From NCBI GenBank assembly GCA_947650365.1, contig OX393557.1:1736001-1800000 (forward strand): DNA of 64,000 nt, in the 5' to 3' direction. Shown one piece after another: positions 1 to 13,357 of the stretch. Each line of letters starts with the position of its first letter. Position 1 is the stretch's first letter. A program made the translations under genes and the position numbers. The stretch is from Chamaelirium japonicum. Taxonomy: Eukaryota > Streptophyta > Magnoliopsida > Liliales > Melanthiaceae. Under the pieces are notes generated by a model that did not search any database, had not been told where the DNA came from, and saw only the letters and a program-made list of their open reading frames with translations.

Positions 1-158
1 TTGCAAGTAGGAGAGAAAAAACCGAACTCAAAAGTTCAACAAGTTCACATTCTGACAGTAAATATAAAATATAAAACAATTGGTTTCAAGAAATGTCATG
101 TGGATATTGGTTGGCAATGGCGCTAATTCAAGAAATCTGGTTCACATATATTGATGAA

Positions 159-339
159 GAGAAATGCTATTCAGCCTGAAGGTTTGTCCCGATTTCGCCA
201 GTCCAATTGATGTGGCAGCGTGCAACTGGTAGCTGAAACCCACTAACGATTTTAAAATCTTTAACAGCACCAGTTGCACGCTGCCACGTCAATCGGGCCG
301 GCGAAATCGGGAAAACCTTCGGGCTGAATAGCATTTCTC
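159..339. mobile_element. MULE-type MITE, 181 bp, with 9-bp TSD
   Basis: The two halves are near-perfect inverted repeats of about 70 bp around a short AT-rich centre; the ends read gagaaatgctattcagc and its complement. The identical 9-bp direct repeat attgatgaa lies outside both ends (150-158 and 340-348). A 9-bp TSD with long terminal inverted repeats is the hallmark of Mutator-like non-autonomous elements. There is no coding capacity. It lies in what is inferred to be the last intron of the SART1 gene. The intact TSD suggests a recent insertion. Confidence 0.85.
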
Positions 340-348
340 ATTGATGAA

Positions 349-3300
349 ATATTAGACAGAAACCTAGTGGGGGGCATATCAAGTACACAATGCTTCTGAT
401 TGAAATCAACACACCCGCTGAGCTAACTGTTGCTTAAAATTTAAGAACCTTGAAAACAACAAACTAGATCTGCAGATCTAGGTACAGCCAACCTTTTTTT
501 TTTGTGTATCATATCACTTTCTAATATATATTTAATAATGAGAACAGGACGACAAGCAAAATCATGAATAATAGAGGCATAATCAGCATAGTAAATGAAA
601 ATGTGTTGTGCATTTGTTTGCGTGTATGATTTTACGGGACCGTTGTTCCATTACAGATCTTTGGCATAGAGATGAATGCAATTCCCTATATCAAATCTTA
701 TTCTTGCCATCTACCCTCTTCGCCAACACTCTTTCATATTATAAAGGCTGCATGAGCTTAAATTGCATAACTAACATGATAAATAAATCTGTTCGACTGG
801 TCAGCCGGTTTTCGAATTTGGCAGTTCAACGTTTCAACATATTTAATAAAACTCAGAAGAAAAAAATCAGAAATCCGGCTTTAATTCAGGCGAATCAGTC
901 TGATGGGACCCATTCGGGTCTAATTCAGCCAAATTGAGTTCTGGTTTGCGGTTAACGTCGCATACTCTGTCAAAGGGTAACCTATGGTTTACAAGTAAAG
1001 ATGAAGCCACATAGAGGGGTGTCCAAAGAAACAAAAGAAAAATATCTCAGACCTATGAGCAACAAGAACGAAAGGCCTATATCATAAATTCCTAAATTGA
1101 TCACAACCATTGTGCACTATTCAAAGATTCCATTCCCCCAAATGGGTAGAGTAGTGCATTGTATGTCTCCCGCATGACTGGATGCTCTCAACCAGAACCA
1201 TCCCCATGAAACCATTCAATTGCCAGGCCATTTATTCAAGGTGTAGAATGGTCAATATCCACGGCACTCACCCTGTCCTGAAAATATTTGTGAATGTAGG
1301 AAGGACAAAACCTCATTAATGACCGTAGGAGAGTTCGGGACCTTTTCCCAGAAGACCAAATTGTTGTTTTGTATTCAAAACCTCAATAGCATGGAAGCTT
1401 GTGCGCCCAAGATTAGTGTATACCCCCAGTCCTGGATACACACTTCTAAGTTCTGACCCTTGTCCTTCGGAGAACTAAGGTTATCTCAAACCCTGATTGC
1501 CAAACAAAAATAAGGCTAGGAGAAAAAAAAAAGATGAAACCCTAATCTCATAGCTATTGTTCAAAATAGCATACAGCCAATTGGTCCCGTCCACCCCTGC
1601 CAAATCAGCCGAGTAAGTTGTTACAATATATAATAAGGGAGTCGGGAGACAAAGGAAGGTATATTTCAGGCCGTCCGATCCTTAGATGAGTGCGATATTT
1701 CAGAACAGTGAAGGATGCGATTCATCAGAAAGGTGCAATCGAACGGTTAATATAACCGTTCTCTCTATATATTAGATCGCTCTCCCCGTTTCTCTCTCTC
1801 GACGAGCCAGGCAAGTTCTCTCTCTATCCCTCTTCCCGTATCTCTCTCACTGGATCTCTCTCTATAACCGTCTCTCCCTATTTCTCTCTCTAACCATCTC
1901 TATCTGCACGTCTCTCTCCTCCCTGATTCTCTCCCCCTCTTCTCGTCTCTCTCGTCCCTGATTATCTTTCTCTCTCCCTCTCTCTCTCAACACGCCTCTC
2001 TCACTGGGAAGAGCGCCATATAGGCCCTGCCTCGCATGGGTTCTCGAAACTTGATCCTTATAAAGAAATGAAGGATTTGGTATTAGGAAAATTCATCCAA
2101 TTATATATCCACCCATACCTCAACTTTGAGTACCCCTTCTACACTCACAGACTCTTTACATGCACATATAGCTTATTAGACACCCCACTTTGATTAATTG
2201 CACCCTTTGCTCCCCCTTTTTCAATGCATGCACCATGATTTTAATATAAGCACCCCCACTCCTTAATAATTGATTTAGTTTAACCTTTAAGTTAGGTCTG
2301 ACACAACCTGGGTCAAACCTGGTCCAGCCAGAATCTAACACAGGCCGAACCCTGAGAGTTACCCATAGACCCAATCCAGTGAACCAGACCCTGCTCTCTC
2401 TCTCTCTCTCTTTGTTGGGACAAATGGCAAGAGAAGTTCTACAACAATCCTGGGATACAAATCTAGAATGATTGAGACCTACATTGCTGAGTAGGCAATT
2501 TAACCTAATGCAACCAGTAAGCAGAAAAAAGGAAAGGCCACATACAAAATTTCATGCCATAACCGTAACCATCAAGCCATGTCCCATCTATAGGAAACTT
2601 TCATGCCATGTACAATTAAATAACTCGTAAATTGTCCCATTTCTTTAGAAAATCATTAAACAAAATTTGAAGATAACCATGACCGCCCCATAATTTTGTT
2701 CCCTGGTCCTTTTTACATAACCCGCTTCATCTTTATTTGCTGAACTAGATTTCCATGATTGCTAAAATCAAGTTCTAACATTCCACTAAATCACAATATC
2801 ATCCAATTTAGCCCTAAATAATTAATTACATCTAGGGAGTCCTATGTCGTTACCAAATTATTTTCGCCAATCTATCATGATGAGTTGTGCCCTAGATTGG
2901 GACAAAAACTCAGTATTATGACTTAATTGGTTCCAATCACGTGAGGTTGTGGATTCAGGTGTTCCCTAAGAAATTATAAAGAATGAATTAAGACGAAAAG
3001 AGAATTACTCCTTAACCTCTAAAGTAGTATCCTCCACCTTAAATTTACAAATCTCACCGTTTCTCTTTATCTACCAGCCATCATGTGGGAAAACCTGTAT
3101 TCATATCACTACTGCCTACTGGCAGTCATGAAATCCTAGACTGTTAAATCACAGTGTACGTTCCAGTCATAAATCTAGTTTTTTTTTAAGAAAAAAATTT
3201 ACGGTAGCGATGAATACACCTTCAATTGTAAATTTACTAAAACTACTACAACTCCTACATATAGGGAAGTGCTTCAAATCAACTTATGACCCCTATCTTC

Positions 3301-4162
3301 CCCAAAACCTAGAACCTTGACAATAAAATATAACAATGCGGCAAAAGCTCAGTTGAAAAATGGAATATTTTTGGCCATACACACATCACATGCTTTAGGC
3401 AATAAATGATAATCGCAGCCATGCATATACATAGAAGATTATAGTTATAATTGTACTACTAGGGATTAAATACAGACATGCTACGTGGCCTAATGAGATT
3501 TTTTGTAGCATACATGCAAAATTATGAGATTTTTGTAGCAACCGAAGCATAGACTTGCTTTGGGCAATGGTTACACAAACATCAGTAAAATCGTTATATT
3601 GACACTACATGCACAGGGGTAGAGGAAGCTAAAAGAAAAAGGGAAAGAGGAGGAGGGGGGGGGGTTCAAATTTCATAAAAAACATGAACTAAAATGAAGG
3701 ATTGTACAAGAATATATTATCTGACATGGAAGGACCAAGTTCAAGTACTACTAAAAAATTTATGAGTGTGTATGCATGTTAGAATCCTTAAGTTATTCCC
3801 ATTGCGACCAATATATTTTCATGACTATCTAGAATAACTGGATTTTTAGATGATGAATAGAAAACTGGCCATCAGTTGCAGGGCAATACAGCTCAATATG
3901 TTAGCAGCAAACAAATTATAATCAATGGTGCCATTCAAGAATACAAATCAACCAAAATACATAAACTAATCAAGCACAACTAGAGACCATCCACATAATG
4001 CAAAGAACGATTGACTGTCCATATCTTTGATAAGGCATGCCAATGAAAAAGATTTCAGCATGGTAACAAAGATACAAGATGAACATCAATTAGAGTCACA
4101 ATAATATAACATTACTGAAATTCCAAATGTTGAAAAAGAAGTGAAACAGAACAATAGATTAC
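349..4162. other. Presumed last SART1 intron, no gene recognised
   Basis: No exon, RNA gene or transposon was recognised here apart from the MITE just upstream. It lies downstream (minus sense) of the last exon found, which ends in a splice donor, so it is read as intron. Notable composition: a pyrimidine-rich stretch at about 1770-2000 made of tctctc-type runs, a (CT)n microsatellite at 2393-2412 and a G-run near 3652-3664. The conserved C-terminal tail expected after this donor was searched for by eye on the minus strand and not found. Confidence 0.5.
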
Positions 4163-6103
4163 CCTGGTTTAACATGTCCACTTAGCACAAGATAAGGAGT
4201 CTTTAACCGAGCTTGTGCTTCTCTCATTCTTTCCATTGACTGTGAAGGTGTGTCAGAAGCTTTCATCTGCTTCGTCTTCAAATCTTCTTGATATTGCTTC
4301 ATACGCTTTTCCTGCTTCATCTTCCCCGGTCCCTTACCATGAAATTTATGGGAAATAACACGAAATGCCTCCTTTGGAGTCATCTGGTTAGAGGAGGCAA
4401 ATAAGAGCAGATAAGCATCCCCTAGAATCCATTTGGGAAAGTAAAACAGAAAGTCATTCAGTAAGTTTGTAATGGAAGATTACAGAACATACATTTCTGC
4501 CATATAAGTCCAAATCATAAATAGTAGATGAATAAACAGAAACTCAAAATTCTGATGCAAAATAATTATCACACTTGAGGAAAACTTCCACAGATAACCC
4601 ACCTTTAATTCCATGAAGTGAACTACCAAAAAGGATAATATTTTTCCCGTAGAGACAGTAGAGTTACTGAACAAGTTACTAACATTTTGATTTCCCCCTA
4701 AAAGCAACAAGTAGCCACAAAGTATGCTTTTACACCTTAAAAAAGAAAAGATCCCCATGAATGAAAACAACCCAATCATCAAGTTTGGTCATATGATTTT
4801 CATCTATTCCATAAGTAGAATGTAATTTTTACCAACGCACCAGTAAAACTTTTATGGAAATAAATGAAATTGGTATCTTATCTAATAAATTTGAAAAGGA
4901 ATCACTTCATATATAGAGAACAAAAGAAAAGTTGCAATAACTTTCAGATGAAATTATTCTTTCTTTTCATATACGAAGGGAGAAATAAGATATTTGATAA
5001 AGATAAGTAGTAACTTACAATCCGGCCAAATTCATCTGTCCTTTCAATATGAATTTCCTTTGGCCCATCATTCTCATGGATACCAACAAGTTTGCTCTTC
5101 TTTTTATCCATGTTTCTACCACCCCAATCTATGCCCTCATTAAGTGTTCCACGTTCTTTGAGCAACTTAAATGCACCTGCTAAACCTTTTCCAACGGGAA
5201 CCTCGTGGATAATCTCATCTGGAGCTATATCTTCCTTTTCTTCATTAATGGGTAGTTCATCTTTATTCGATTCTTGCACTTCTGTCCAGCCGCTTTCCTC
5301 GGTTTTAGTTTCATGTTCCAAAGGTTTTGACATAACCTCCACGTCCTTAAAAACGTCTTCTGATTCAAGCTTAGGAACTTCTGGAATAGGCGAAGATACA
5401 ACGAATTATAAGATGATGAGTCAACTTACAGAGAATATGATAAACAATTGAAATAAATATCAAATATCACCATCAAATTGAGAGTGGTAAACATACCTTC
5501 ATTTAGTTGTAGACCCAATACAAATTCCTCCATCTCTGTGACGACAACTTTATTTTCTGGTGCTCCTCTTGTGGGGCTCTGAGTATATACTTGTTCCTTA
5601 TTAGTTACAGCTAACAGTGCAACTGCCTGAGGAACAGAAACAGCTTCTCCATCCTGCCTTTTCAGAGCAAGTTTTCTTGCTTGCTCAAGAGATCTCTGCA
5701 AATCATCATAATCTTCACCAAAAACTAGATTGTCGTCTTCCACAGCTTTGGCAGAAGTTTGCTCCTGGCGGAGAGCTTTAGATGCCTCTTCCGCTTTAGC
5801 ATAAGCTGACTTGTACGCATTACTCCTCCTTTCAGCCTCAGTTTTTTCTTGTTCTTCTTTGGCAGACTGCCTCTTCAAGTCGTTCCTGGAACCAAGATCT
5901 CCAGTACCCAATCCGGTAGAGATTGCTTCTGCTTCAAGTGCATCTAAATCCAGTTTGTCTTTCTTCCTCAAGGATTTCTTTTTCCTTGGCTTCTTAAATT
6001 GAAGCATTTCATCAGGAGTAAAGTAATCTGATGAGATTTTCCCAGATGAAGTGAGATCCTCAAAGCTTTTGCTTGTTGAACCACCTTCTAGCCTTCTGCG
6101 AAG
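4163..6103 (-). CDS. DOT2: SART1/DOT2 exons 8-10
   Basis: Exon 8 (6103-5497) encodes LRRRLEGGSTSK..., the basic KKPRKKKSLRKKDKLDL stretch (possible nuclear localisation signal), a Lys/Glu/Ala-rich predicted helix and VVVTEMEEFVLGLQL. Exon 9 (5380-5019) encodes an acidic segment, then IHEVPVGKGLAGAFKLLK, GGRNMDKKKSKLVGI and the IHIERTDEFGR motif. Exon 10 (4383-4163) encodes the KEAFRVISHKFHGKGPGK motif and a Lys-rich tail to LVLSGHVKPG. These are the signature C-terminal blocks of the SART1 family. Exon 10 ends GG|gtaatc in phase 2, so at least one more coding exon is required. Confidence 0.92.
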
Positions 6104-8030
6104 CTGACAAAATAATTTTTCATATAAGAAAGCAGCATGATATATTTCATTCCTCAGAAGTTTAACATGTATTTGAAGATTTAGAAACATAAACATTATT
6201 CCATAAATAAATTGGTAAATTTTCTGCTTTACATTGAACAGTTAACATTTGTCTTGAGAGTCCTGTTAGCAAGATGTATGTTGTTAAGGTGCAATAGAAC
6301 CATAGTACCGGTGACCAGCAAAGAAGATAATCTATATAACAATTGCCTTCATGGAACATAAGTACAAAGCAGAGTAATAAATAATAGACCGGCTAAGAAA
6401 AATTGTAGTTTAAACATATCCAAGAATAAGAAAAAATGTAGACTGGGATGGATAAGTTTATCATGTTAAAAAAACTACGAATATCTATCTATTCCAAAGA
6501 ATCTAGGGTAATGTTTAAGACATAAAAACCCTAGGGAGTAAACAGTGTAATAGACTTATAAGGGCAGAAGTGGCATACTTCATCAAGTTTCTTCTCTGCT
6601 TCACCAGTAAAGCGTCCACCTTCATCCAAAGTTACTCCCTGGGAAAGTAAAAATGTGCGACGAGAATTATATACATATTGAGAATTTGAGAAGTGCTACG
6701 CATCAAAAGATGTGCCAAACAAAAAAGAGATTAACCTCGTCCTCAATTGGATCATCATACTGCGGAAGCATTGTCTTCCCCGTGTCATCACCAAACCTGT
6801 CACAAGAAAAAAGAAGTATGCTAGTCAGACACAGCAATGTTCTGAACACAAAAAAAACTTCAATACCAGCAATCTTACTTGTCATCATACATTCCAGTTT
6901 TTTTCTTTGCAGCCTTGTACGCCGCATCTCTCTGCTTCTGCTGCCCAATCTCCACATTTTCAAGCATGTCAACCTCTGTTGCACATGAGACATGATCAGC
7001 CTGGGGCCATTGGGAAGAGAAGTAACTACAACAAATGCCTAGTAACAGATGAATATTCCGCTACCTTCATTGATGTCACCATCTGCAAGAATGTTCTGAT
7101 CTTTGAGAGTTAAAACAACTGCTCCACCCTCAATTACTTTATCAAGCCCATGAAGAATTTTAACACCTGCTAGATCTTCTGTTTACAGGTATACGAAACC
7201 ATAATGAAAAATATCCATGATGTACAAGAAAGGACTCAAAATTTTGAAACTGAAAAGAAAAAATCTCTACATTACAACTCAATTAACCAAAATTGTAGAG
7301 GAATGCAAAAACATGCTAGCAAACTAGTTAGTGGTTGCAAAAAATTACTTGCACTGAGATCAGTTGCCTCATCATCTTCACTTTCTGCCAAAATATTATC
7401 CTGAGAAGTACAATCATACAAAAGGAACAATATGATAAACCGTCATCTCCAATTAACAGAGAGATAAAATAATAAAGCAAGCAAATACTAGCCTGCTCCT
7501 CCAAAGCTTTTGAAAGACGTGCAGCTTTCTCCTTTTCTGCATTCCTTTTCTCCTCAAGCACTCGACTCTTACTAATCCACGATAAAATCTCCGAATCACC
7601 ATCAGACTTTCTCTTAAGTCTTTCTTCTTTCATTCTGCATAAAAATAACTGAATCTCAGAGATAAGCTCCCAAAATAACTCCAACAGAATGTAGAAGTAC
7701 TTTTTCTCCAAAAATAAGAAGAGCACTGCTAGTATCTGAAGCTTCCAAAACAACTAAACAGGGATCTCATTTTCAGTCACAGAATGTTCAATGCAACAAG
7801 ACCGCTCAAATCAGTCAAAAATTACATAAATGCTATTGACATACATAAAGAGGTAGATAATGAAAGTGCTGACAGGAGTGGTTACCATAGTAGGGTTACC
7901 GGTTCGCCTAAACCGGTTCGGATTTTGACTGATCCGAATCCCCAAACCCGCATTATATACGTCCAGTGTAGTCAAGGAGGCTAGGCAGTGCCTAGGCGTT
8001 TTGGCCTGTCTAGGCGAAGCGGCACCTAGG

Positions 8031-8100
<70 letters not shown>

Positions 8101-11100
8101 TAAAAAATTTAAAAAAATAGGAAAAATAAAATAAAAATATTAGGGTTTAAGTTTAGATTTAATTCAACTCAATTTTTAGTTAATTTAACTTAATTTGAGT
8201 TAATTCAACTCAATTTTGAAAAACCCCTAAATTCTTATGAACTCATCATAAGAATTTGAGTTAATTCAACTCAATTTGAGTTAATTTTACTCAATTTTGA
8301 AAAAAAAAACCAAATTTGTATTAACCCATCATAAGAATTTGAGTTAATTCAACTCAATTTTGAGTTAATTCCACTCAATTTTGTATTAATTCAACTCAAT
8401 TTTGAAAACTCTCCAAATTCTTATGAACCATCATAAGAATTTGAGTTAGTTCAACTCAATTTTGAGTTTATTCAACTCAAATTGAGTTAATGCAGCTCAA
8501 TTTTGAGTTAATTCAACTCAATTTTGAAAACCCCCAAAAAACAATTTATTGTATTGGGCAAAATTCAACTCAATTTTGGAAAACCCCCAAATTGAATCAA
8601 GTAAAAAACTGCCCAGGCGCCTAGGCGGTCCTAAGCGACCGCCTAGGGACAACCGCCCGCCTAGGGGGCCGCCACATGGGTGCCCAGAGGTCCAAAACGC
8701 CTAGGCGGCGCTTTGACTACTATGTGTACTTCATTATATTAGTTTGAATGATACTATATAGTTAGTAGTTATTCCATGATTCATATATCACGAGGTTTAA
8801 ATTTGAAACGACCCGATTAGGGAATCGGACCCTATATCCTGGTTTTCAAATACTTTACCAAAACAGCTGAACCGAACAAACCCCAACCCGAATTCAAACC
8901 CAAACAAGTTTGTTTTTTGTTGATTCGAACCTGAACCCGAATTCTCAAACCTTATTCGATACCTGAGTAAGCATTGGTCTACAATCAAGCGATAACTAGG
9001 TCTTATTCAAAAAAAAAGATGAACATTTTGTTACCTTCAAACATGCATCAAATGTGTGGTTGATAGAATATTATTTTTAAGAAGAAACGAGATATCGATG
9101 AAACCAGGAGAAAGTTTGACAGCACAACTCACAATAGAATCCGGTAGTTATGGAAGTGTATCTTACGAGCGATAAGAAAAGAAAGAAACCATGATAGATC
9201 CAAAAAAAAGGTGGTGGAATTTAAAGAGGGATAAAATGACATCCTGTAAAGAGAAATTAATAATGGAGGATAATGGGATCTTGAGAAGTACACCAGATAT
9301 GATGTGGGATTAAATGGTAAATTGTATTTAGAGGATTGCACGAGAAGTTATGAAGAATCTAGTGGTAAATGTGTTCGATAAAAGAGAGATAATGGTGGAA
9401 TGATGAGGTACAAAAAGCAATCAAGGGAAAAACAATCATATTGCAAGCATTTAGAGAGAACAAATGCCATTACTTAGAAAGGTATTAAACATCAAGAAAT
9501 CATGTGAAAAAACTAGTTAGTAAAGCAGATTGCAGGTTTCCATGACTTGTAATATAAGCTAGGCTCCAAAGAAGGTGAGAAACATATGTCTAACTTAGCT
9601 AGGATGGGGGAAAGGAAATCGATAAATATGAATCAAGTTAGATGCACTAAGAGTGAGGGTAATACTATTTTGGTGAAGGAAGATGAGCGTAGAGTAAAAA
9701 GACATGGTCTGAGTCGTATGACTATATTCTTTTTCTTTTCTTTTTTTGAGCAATTCCTCTCCGAGATGAAAGAGGATAGGGTTGAGCTATACCCCAAGCT
9801 ATATTATTAAAATAGAAGAAAGTTACATATTACAAAGGAGAGGGCTAATTGCTCTGGATAGTTTAGGGGAAAATCTGACCGTCCAGCTCCTAGCTAAAAT
9901 AAATTAAATAATAAAGCTATTCCAAACAGCCTCGGGGGAGGAAGCTTTATTGGAGAAGACTCTGGAGTTCCATTCTCTCCAAATTCCCCAACATAAACAA
10001 ATGACTAGGAAATCCCACGCTGGAAGCAGTTTCTTTTTAATTCTCTTCGATCTCCACAGAGTCCACAGAGATCTGATGGAACCAGGGTGCCCTTTAATCT
10101 TGAACCAGTGCTTGAGCTTACGCCAAAGATTCTTCGAGAATGAGCAGTGCAGAAAAAGGGGGTTGACATCCTCTTGGTGAGAGTGGCAGAAGATGCAAGA
10201 CAGATCTTAAACATTCGGGTTGTTCCTTTAATGAAGGTTGACTCTAGTAAGCAGTCAATCGTATGACTATTTTCATATATAATAAATGAACTATATATGA
10301 GAAATATAATAAGAAGAACAATAATCGAGGAGTTGGCATGTTTACCATCGCACAATCAAAACTGAAGTGGTGGTGGCTTTGAAAATGATGCAAAAGGGCA
10401 AGGGCAAGACACTAGGACCTGATGGGATAATGTACCATCCGCCCCAAACACACAAGATATTGTTTGCTTTGCCCGTGCCAGCACAAGTACTTCCCAGGAG
10501 GTCACCCATCCTAGTACTACTCTCGCCCGAGCACGCTTGACTACGGAGTTCTTACGAAATCCGTAGCGGCGCACGGTTTTAAAACGCGTCTTCTATGTTT
10601 GGGAGGGAAAATTATATAAATAGCTCAGGATCTCATTCTCTCCAAGCGATGTGGGGATAACACGGCCTTGGACACCTTACCTCACCTCATCCATCTTAGC
10701 ATCACATCCTAGGAGGCTTGGCTATTGACTATTGGCTTTGGATCTTGGTCGTCACAGACAATAATTGAAATTTAGAAAATCATAGGAGGAATTGGATTGA
10801 TTAATGGGTTATTTAATGAGATACTGAAAATAAGGAGGATAAAATGATGCGAGAATGGGAGATCTATTGCGGTTCCTACATATAAGAATAAAGGTGATGT
10901 ACAAAATTACTCTGATTGTAGATGAATGAAGCTCATGAATCATATCTTGAAGTTATGTGAGAGGTCATGGAATAAAGGCTAATAAGAATTACAAGAATAT
11001 CTTGTGAACAATTGGAATTCATGCTAGGAAGGCCAACAATGGAGGTTTCTTTTTGAGATAACAAATGGAAAGATTTAAAGAGAAGACAAGAATCTAAGTA

Positions 11101-12930
11101 TGGTTCGTATTGACTTGAAGAAAGCTTATAATAAATTACCACAATGCAAGTTGGTGGGATTTAAGTAGCAAAGAGGTGCCTTTTGGTTATATTGAAATTA
11201 ATGAGACATGTACGAAGGAGCAAATACTAGCATGAGAAGCAGTTGTGGTAAGATAAACGAGTTTTCAGTCTTGGTAGGTCGAACTTCCCCAAGGGTCACC
11301 ATTAAGCTCAGATCTTTTTATTCTTTTCATTAATGAACCACCTATTAATATTCAAGAAGCATTATGGAGAATGTTATTTGAAATTGCAGATGATATACTG
11401 CTAATTGATGAGACAAGGATAGTGTTGAAGACTGCTAAATTAGGATTATGGAGGAAGTCTTTGAAATATACGAGCTTAAAAATTAGCAGTGTGGTCAAGG
11501 CATCGCCTAGGCCATGCCTAGGCGACCGCCTAGGCCTTTTCGGGCCCGGTCACCTAGACCACAACCTAGGCGGGCGGCCTATATAAAAAAGGGTTTTTAT
11601 TTTTTTTTATTTTTCTCTCTTCTTTTGTTTCCTTTTCCAATGTATGTATGACCCATATACTTAAGTATCATTTTATATATCTTTCTTCTTAACTATTTAT
11701 CTATATATCCTAAGTTTATTTCAAGTTCTTTTCACTAAGGTTAAGGTTAATGTTATTGTTTGCTTATAGAATTATTTCTCTTTGAATTATCTTTCTATAT
11801 ATATGTGATTTATCCTCTCTAATGCTTCTATTTCTTCACTTTTAGGGTTATGCTAAATTTTTAGGTTTGTTTATTATACTTGATTTGTTACATAATGAAT
11901 GTTAGGGACTTAGGGTTTTAATGTTATAACTTCTTAATAGTAACATAATTTGATTCATTGATTGTTACATGTTGATGATGCATGACATACATGATTTTAC
12001 GTATTCACATTTCAGTGATTTAGCATGACAATTATGACATGTATATTCTTTTTAGATAAGAACGTTTAATTTCGGTAATTTGATTAATTTCACATGAAGC
12101 TTTTGATGATATTATACATATTATTTGTTAAAATCCAAATATTATCCCATATATATAAACTTTAATAATAAAAAAAAATTGTCGCCCAGGTAGGCCTGAC
12201 CGCCTAAGCATCGCTTGGCCGCCTTGACAACACTGAAAATTAGTAGAACTAACATTGAGTATATAAAATACAATTTGGATGGAATTAACAGTGGCAATGA
12301 AGCCTGATTCAAAATTGAGGTTCAAAAATTTGTTTTTAGGTCTCAGTACCTATTGTACAAAGGAATGGAGGGATAAATGATGACATATTCAATAGAACTA
12401 GAGTTGGTTGGATGAGATGGAGAGGACCTTTGCAAGTGCTATACAATTGATGCATCCTTTTAAAACTAAAGGGCAAGTCTTACATGACAAGAATAAGGCA
12501 AAAAAATAGTATATGGTTCAAAATGTCATGCCAACAAGAGGGCTCAAGAAGGCCCAAAATAATATTGATGGAAACTGTCACAAAAGATATGGAAAAGCTT
12601 GCACCAACAACAAATATAGCCCTGGACAGAAATGACTATCAAAGAAGGATTCATAAAATTGAAACCAAACAAATAGGATATGGTTGGAGAGTTATGGTTA
12701 TGGAACCTTGTTTTCTATCCAATTAAAGCTTCCATCTCCGTTTTAAACTACAATACCTAACCCTGATAATTATTTGCTTAGATTCTTCTGATGTGTGCAT
12801 TATCTATTAATTCGTATGATTTGCCTAGCTTCATTCTAAAATCGTACTAAGTTTATATTCTATAATATACTAATATGTGAATGACTTATGAGTTCTTTCT
12901 TTACATTTATCAGCTCCATGATTTCTTGTG

Positions 12931-12976
<46 letters not shown>

Positions 12977-13308
12977 ACATGATTTCTTTCTTTTTTTGGG
13001 TTAAAACTTCTCCCACAATTTCTATGTAAAGTTGATAATTGCTTTGCTTTGGGTGAGTATCAAGTATGTTCTGGGTTAGAAAAGGTTTCACCTAACTTTA
13101 TGTACCATGCAGATTGATATCACTGACCAATATAACTCTATTGACCGCATTGACCATTTTATCGGGTTGACAGCATTGACCATTATCCAATGAAGGGTTG
13201 AAATGGAACTCTTGTTGTGGGTTATATGGGGTAAATTAAATGCAACACTTTGGGATGATAAAACCAGAATCTTTCCAAAAAAAATTTAACATAAGTAGTT
13301 GGAACTGC

Positions 13309-13357
<49 letters not shown>

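Larger units (their letters stand above)
7964..8724. mobile_element. hAT-type non-autonomous element with AT-rich core
   Basis: The ends are imperfect inverted repeats: the left begins cagtgtagtcaagg and the right ends gctttgactactatg, followed inward on both sides by gcctaggcg-rich arms. The flanking octamers tatacgtc and tgtacttc agree at 6 of 8 positions, which suggests an aged 8-bp TSD as in hAT elements. The core is (TA)n plus (GA)n (8033-8099) followed by a short tandem array of ttgagttaattcaactcaat units (about 8160-8540). It shares its terminal sequence with the element at 11487-12235. It has no coding capacity. Confidence 0.7.
9100..12770 (+). pseudogene. Decayed non-LTR retrotransposon (RTE-like LINE) polymerase
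   Basis: Read in the plus sense across several frames, many short blocks match a common plant LINE reverse transcriptase in correct order: a WWN-EVQKAIK block near 9390, an ETYV-LAR block near 9580, MMQKGKGKTLGPDG just before 10430, then IIGGIGLINGLFNEILK near 10780, YKNKGDVQNYSD near 10885, MKLMNHILKLCER near 10925, MVRIDLKKAYNKLP near 11100, a decayed ADD motif near 11385, and a C-terminal block RRPKIILMETVTKDMEKL with ALDRNDYQRRIH (12550-12660). Stops and frameshifts are frequent. The copy is broken by three later insertions (9726-10258, 10431-10756, 11487-12235); joining across them restores the order. Its exact ends were not defined. The RTE clade is inferred from the C-terminal motif. 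Confidence 0.75.

Noticed and set aside
608..937. Small ORFs in 600-3500
   Set aside because: No homology-like motif, no splice or promoter support, and AT-rich non-coding composition.
10483..10565. Functional 5S rRNA gene on the minus strand
   Set aside because: Only part of 5S is present, it is flanked by LTR sequence with TG...CA ends, and it fits the Cassandra TRIM pattern.
12484..12726. Independent small gene of 80 codons
   Set aside because: It is the C-terminal block of the decayed LINE polymerase, in order with the other LINE motifs.
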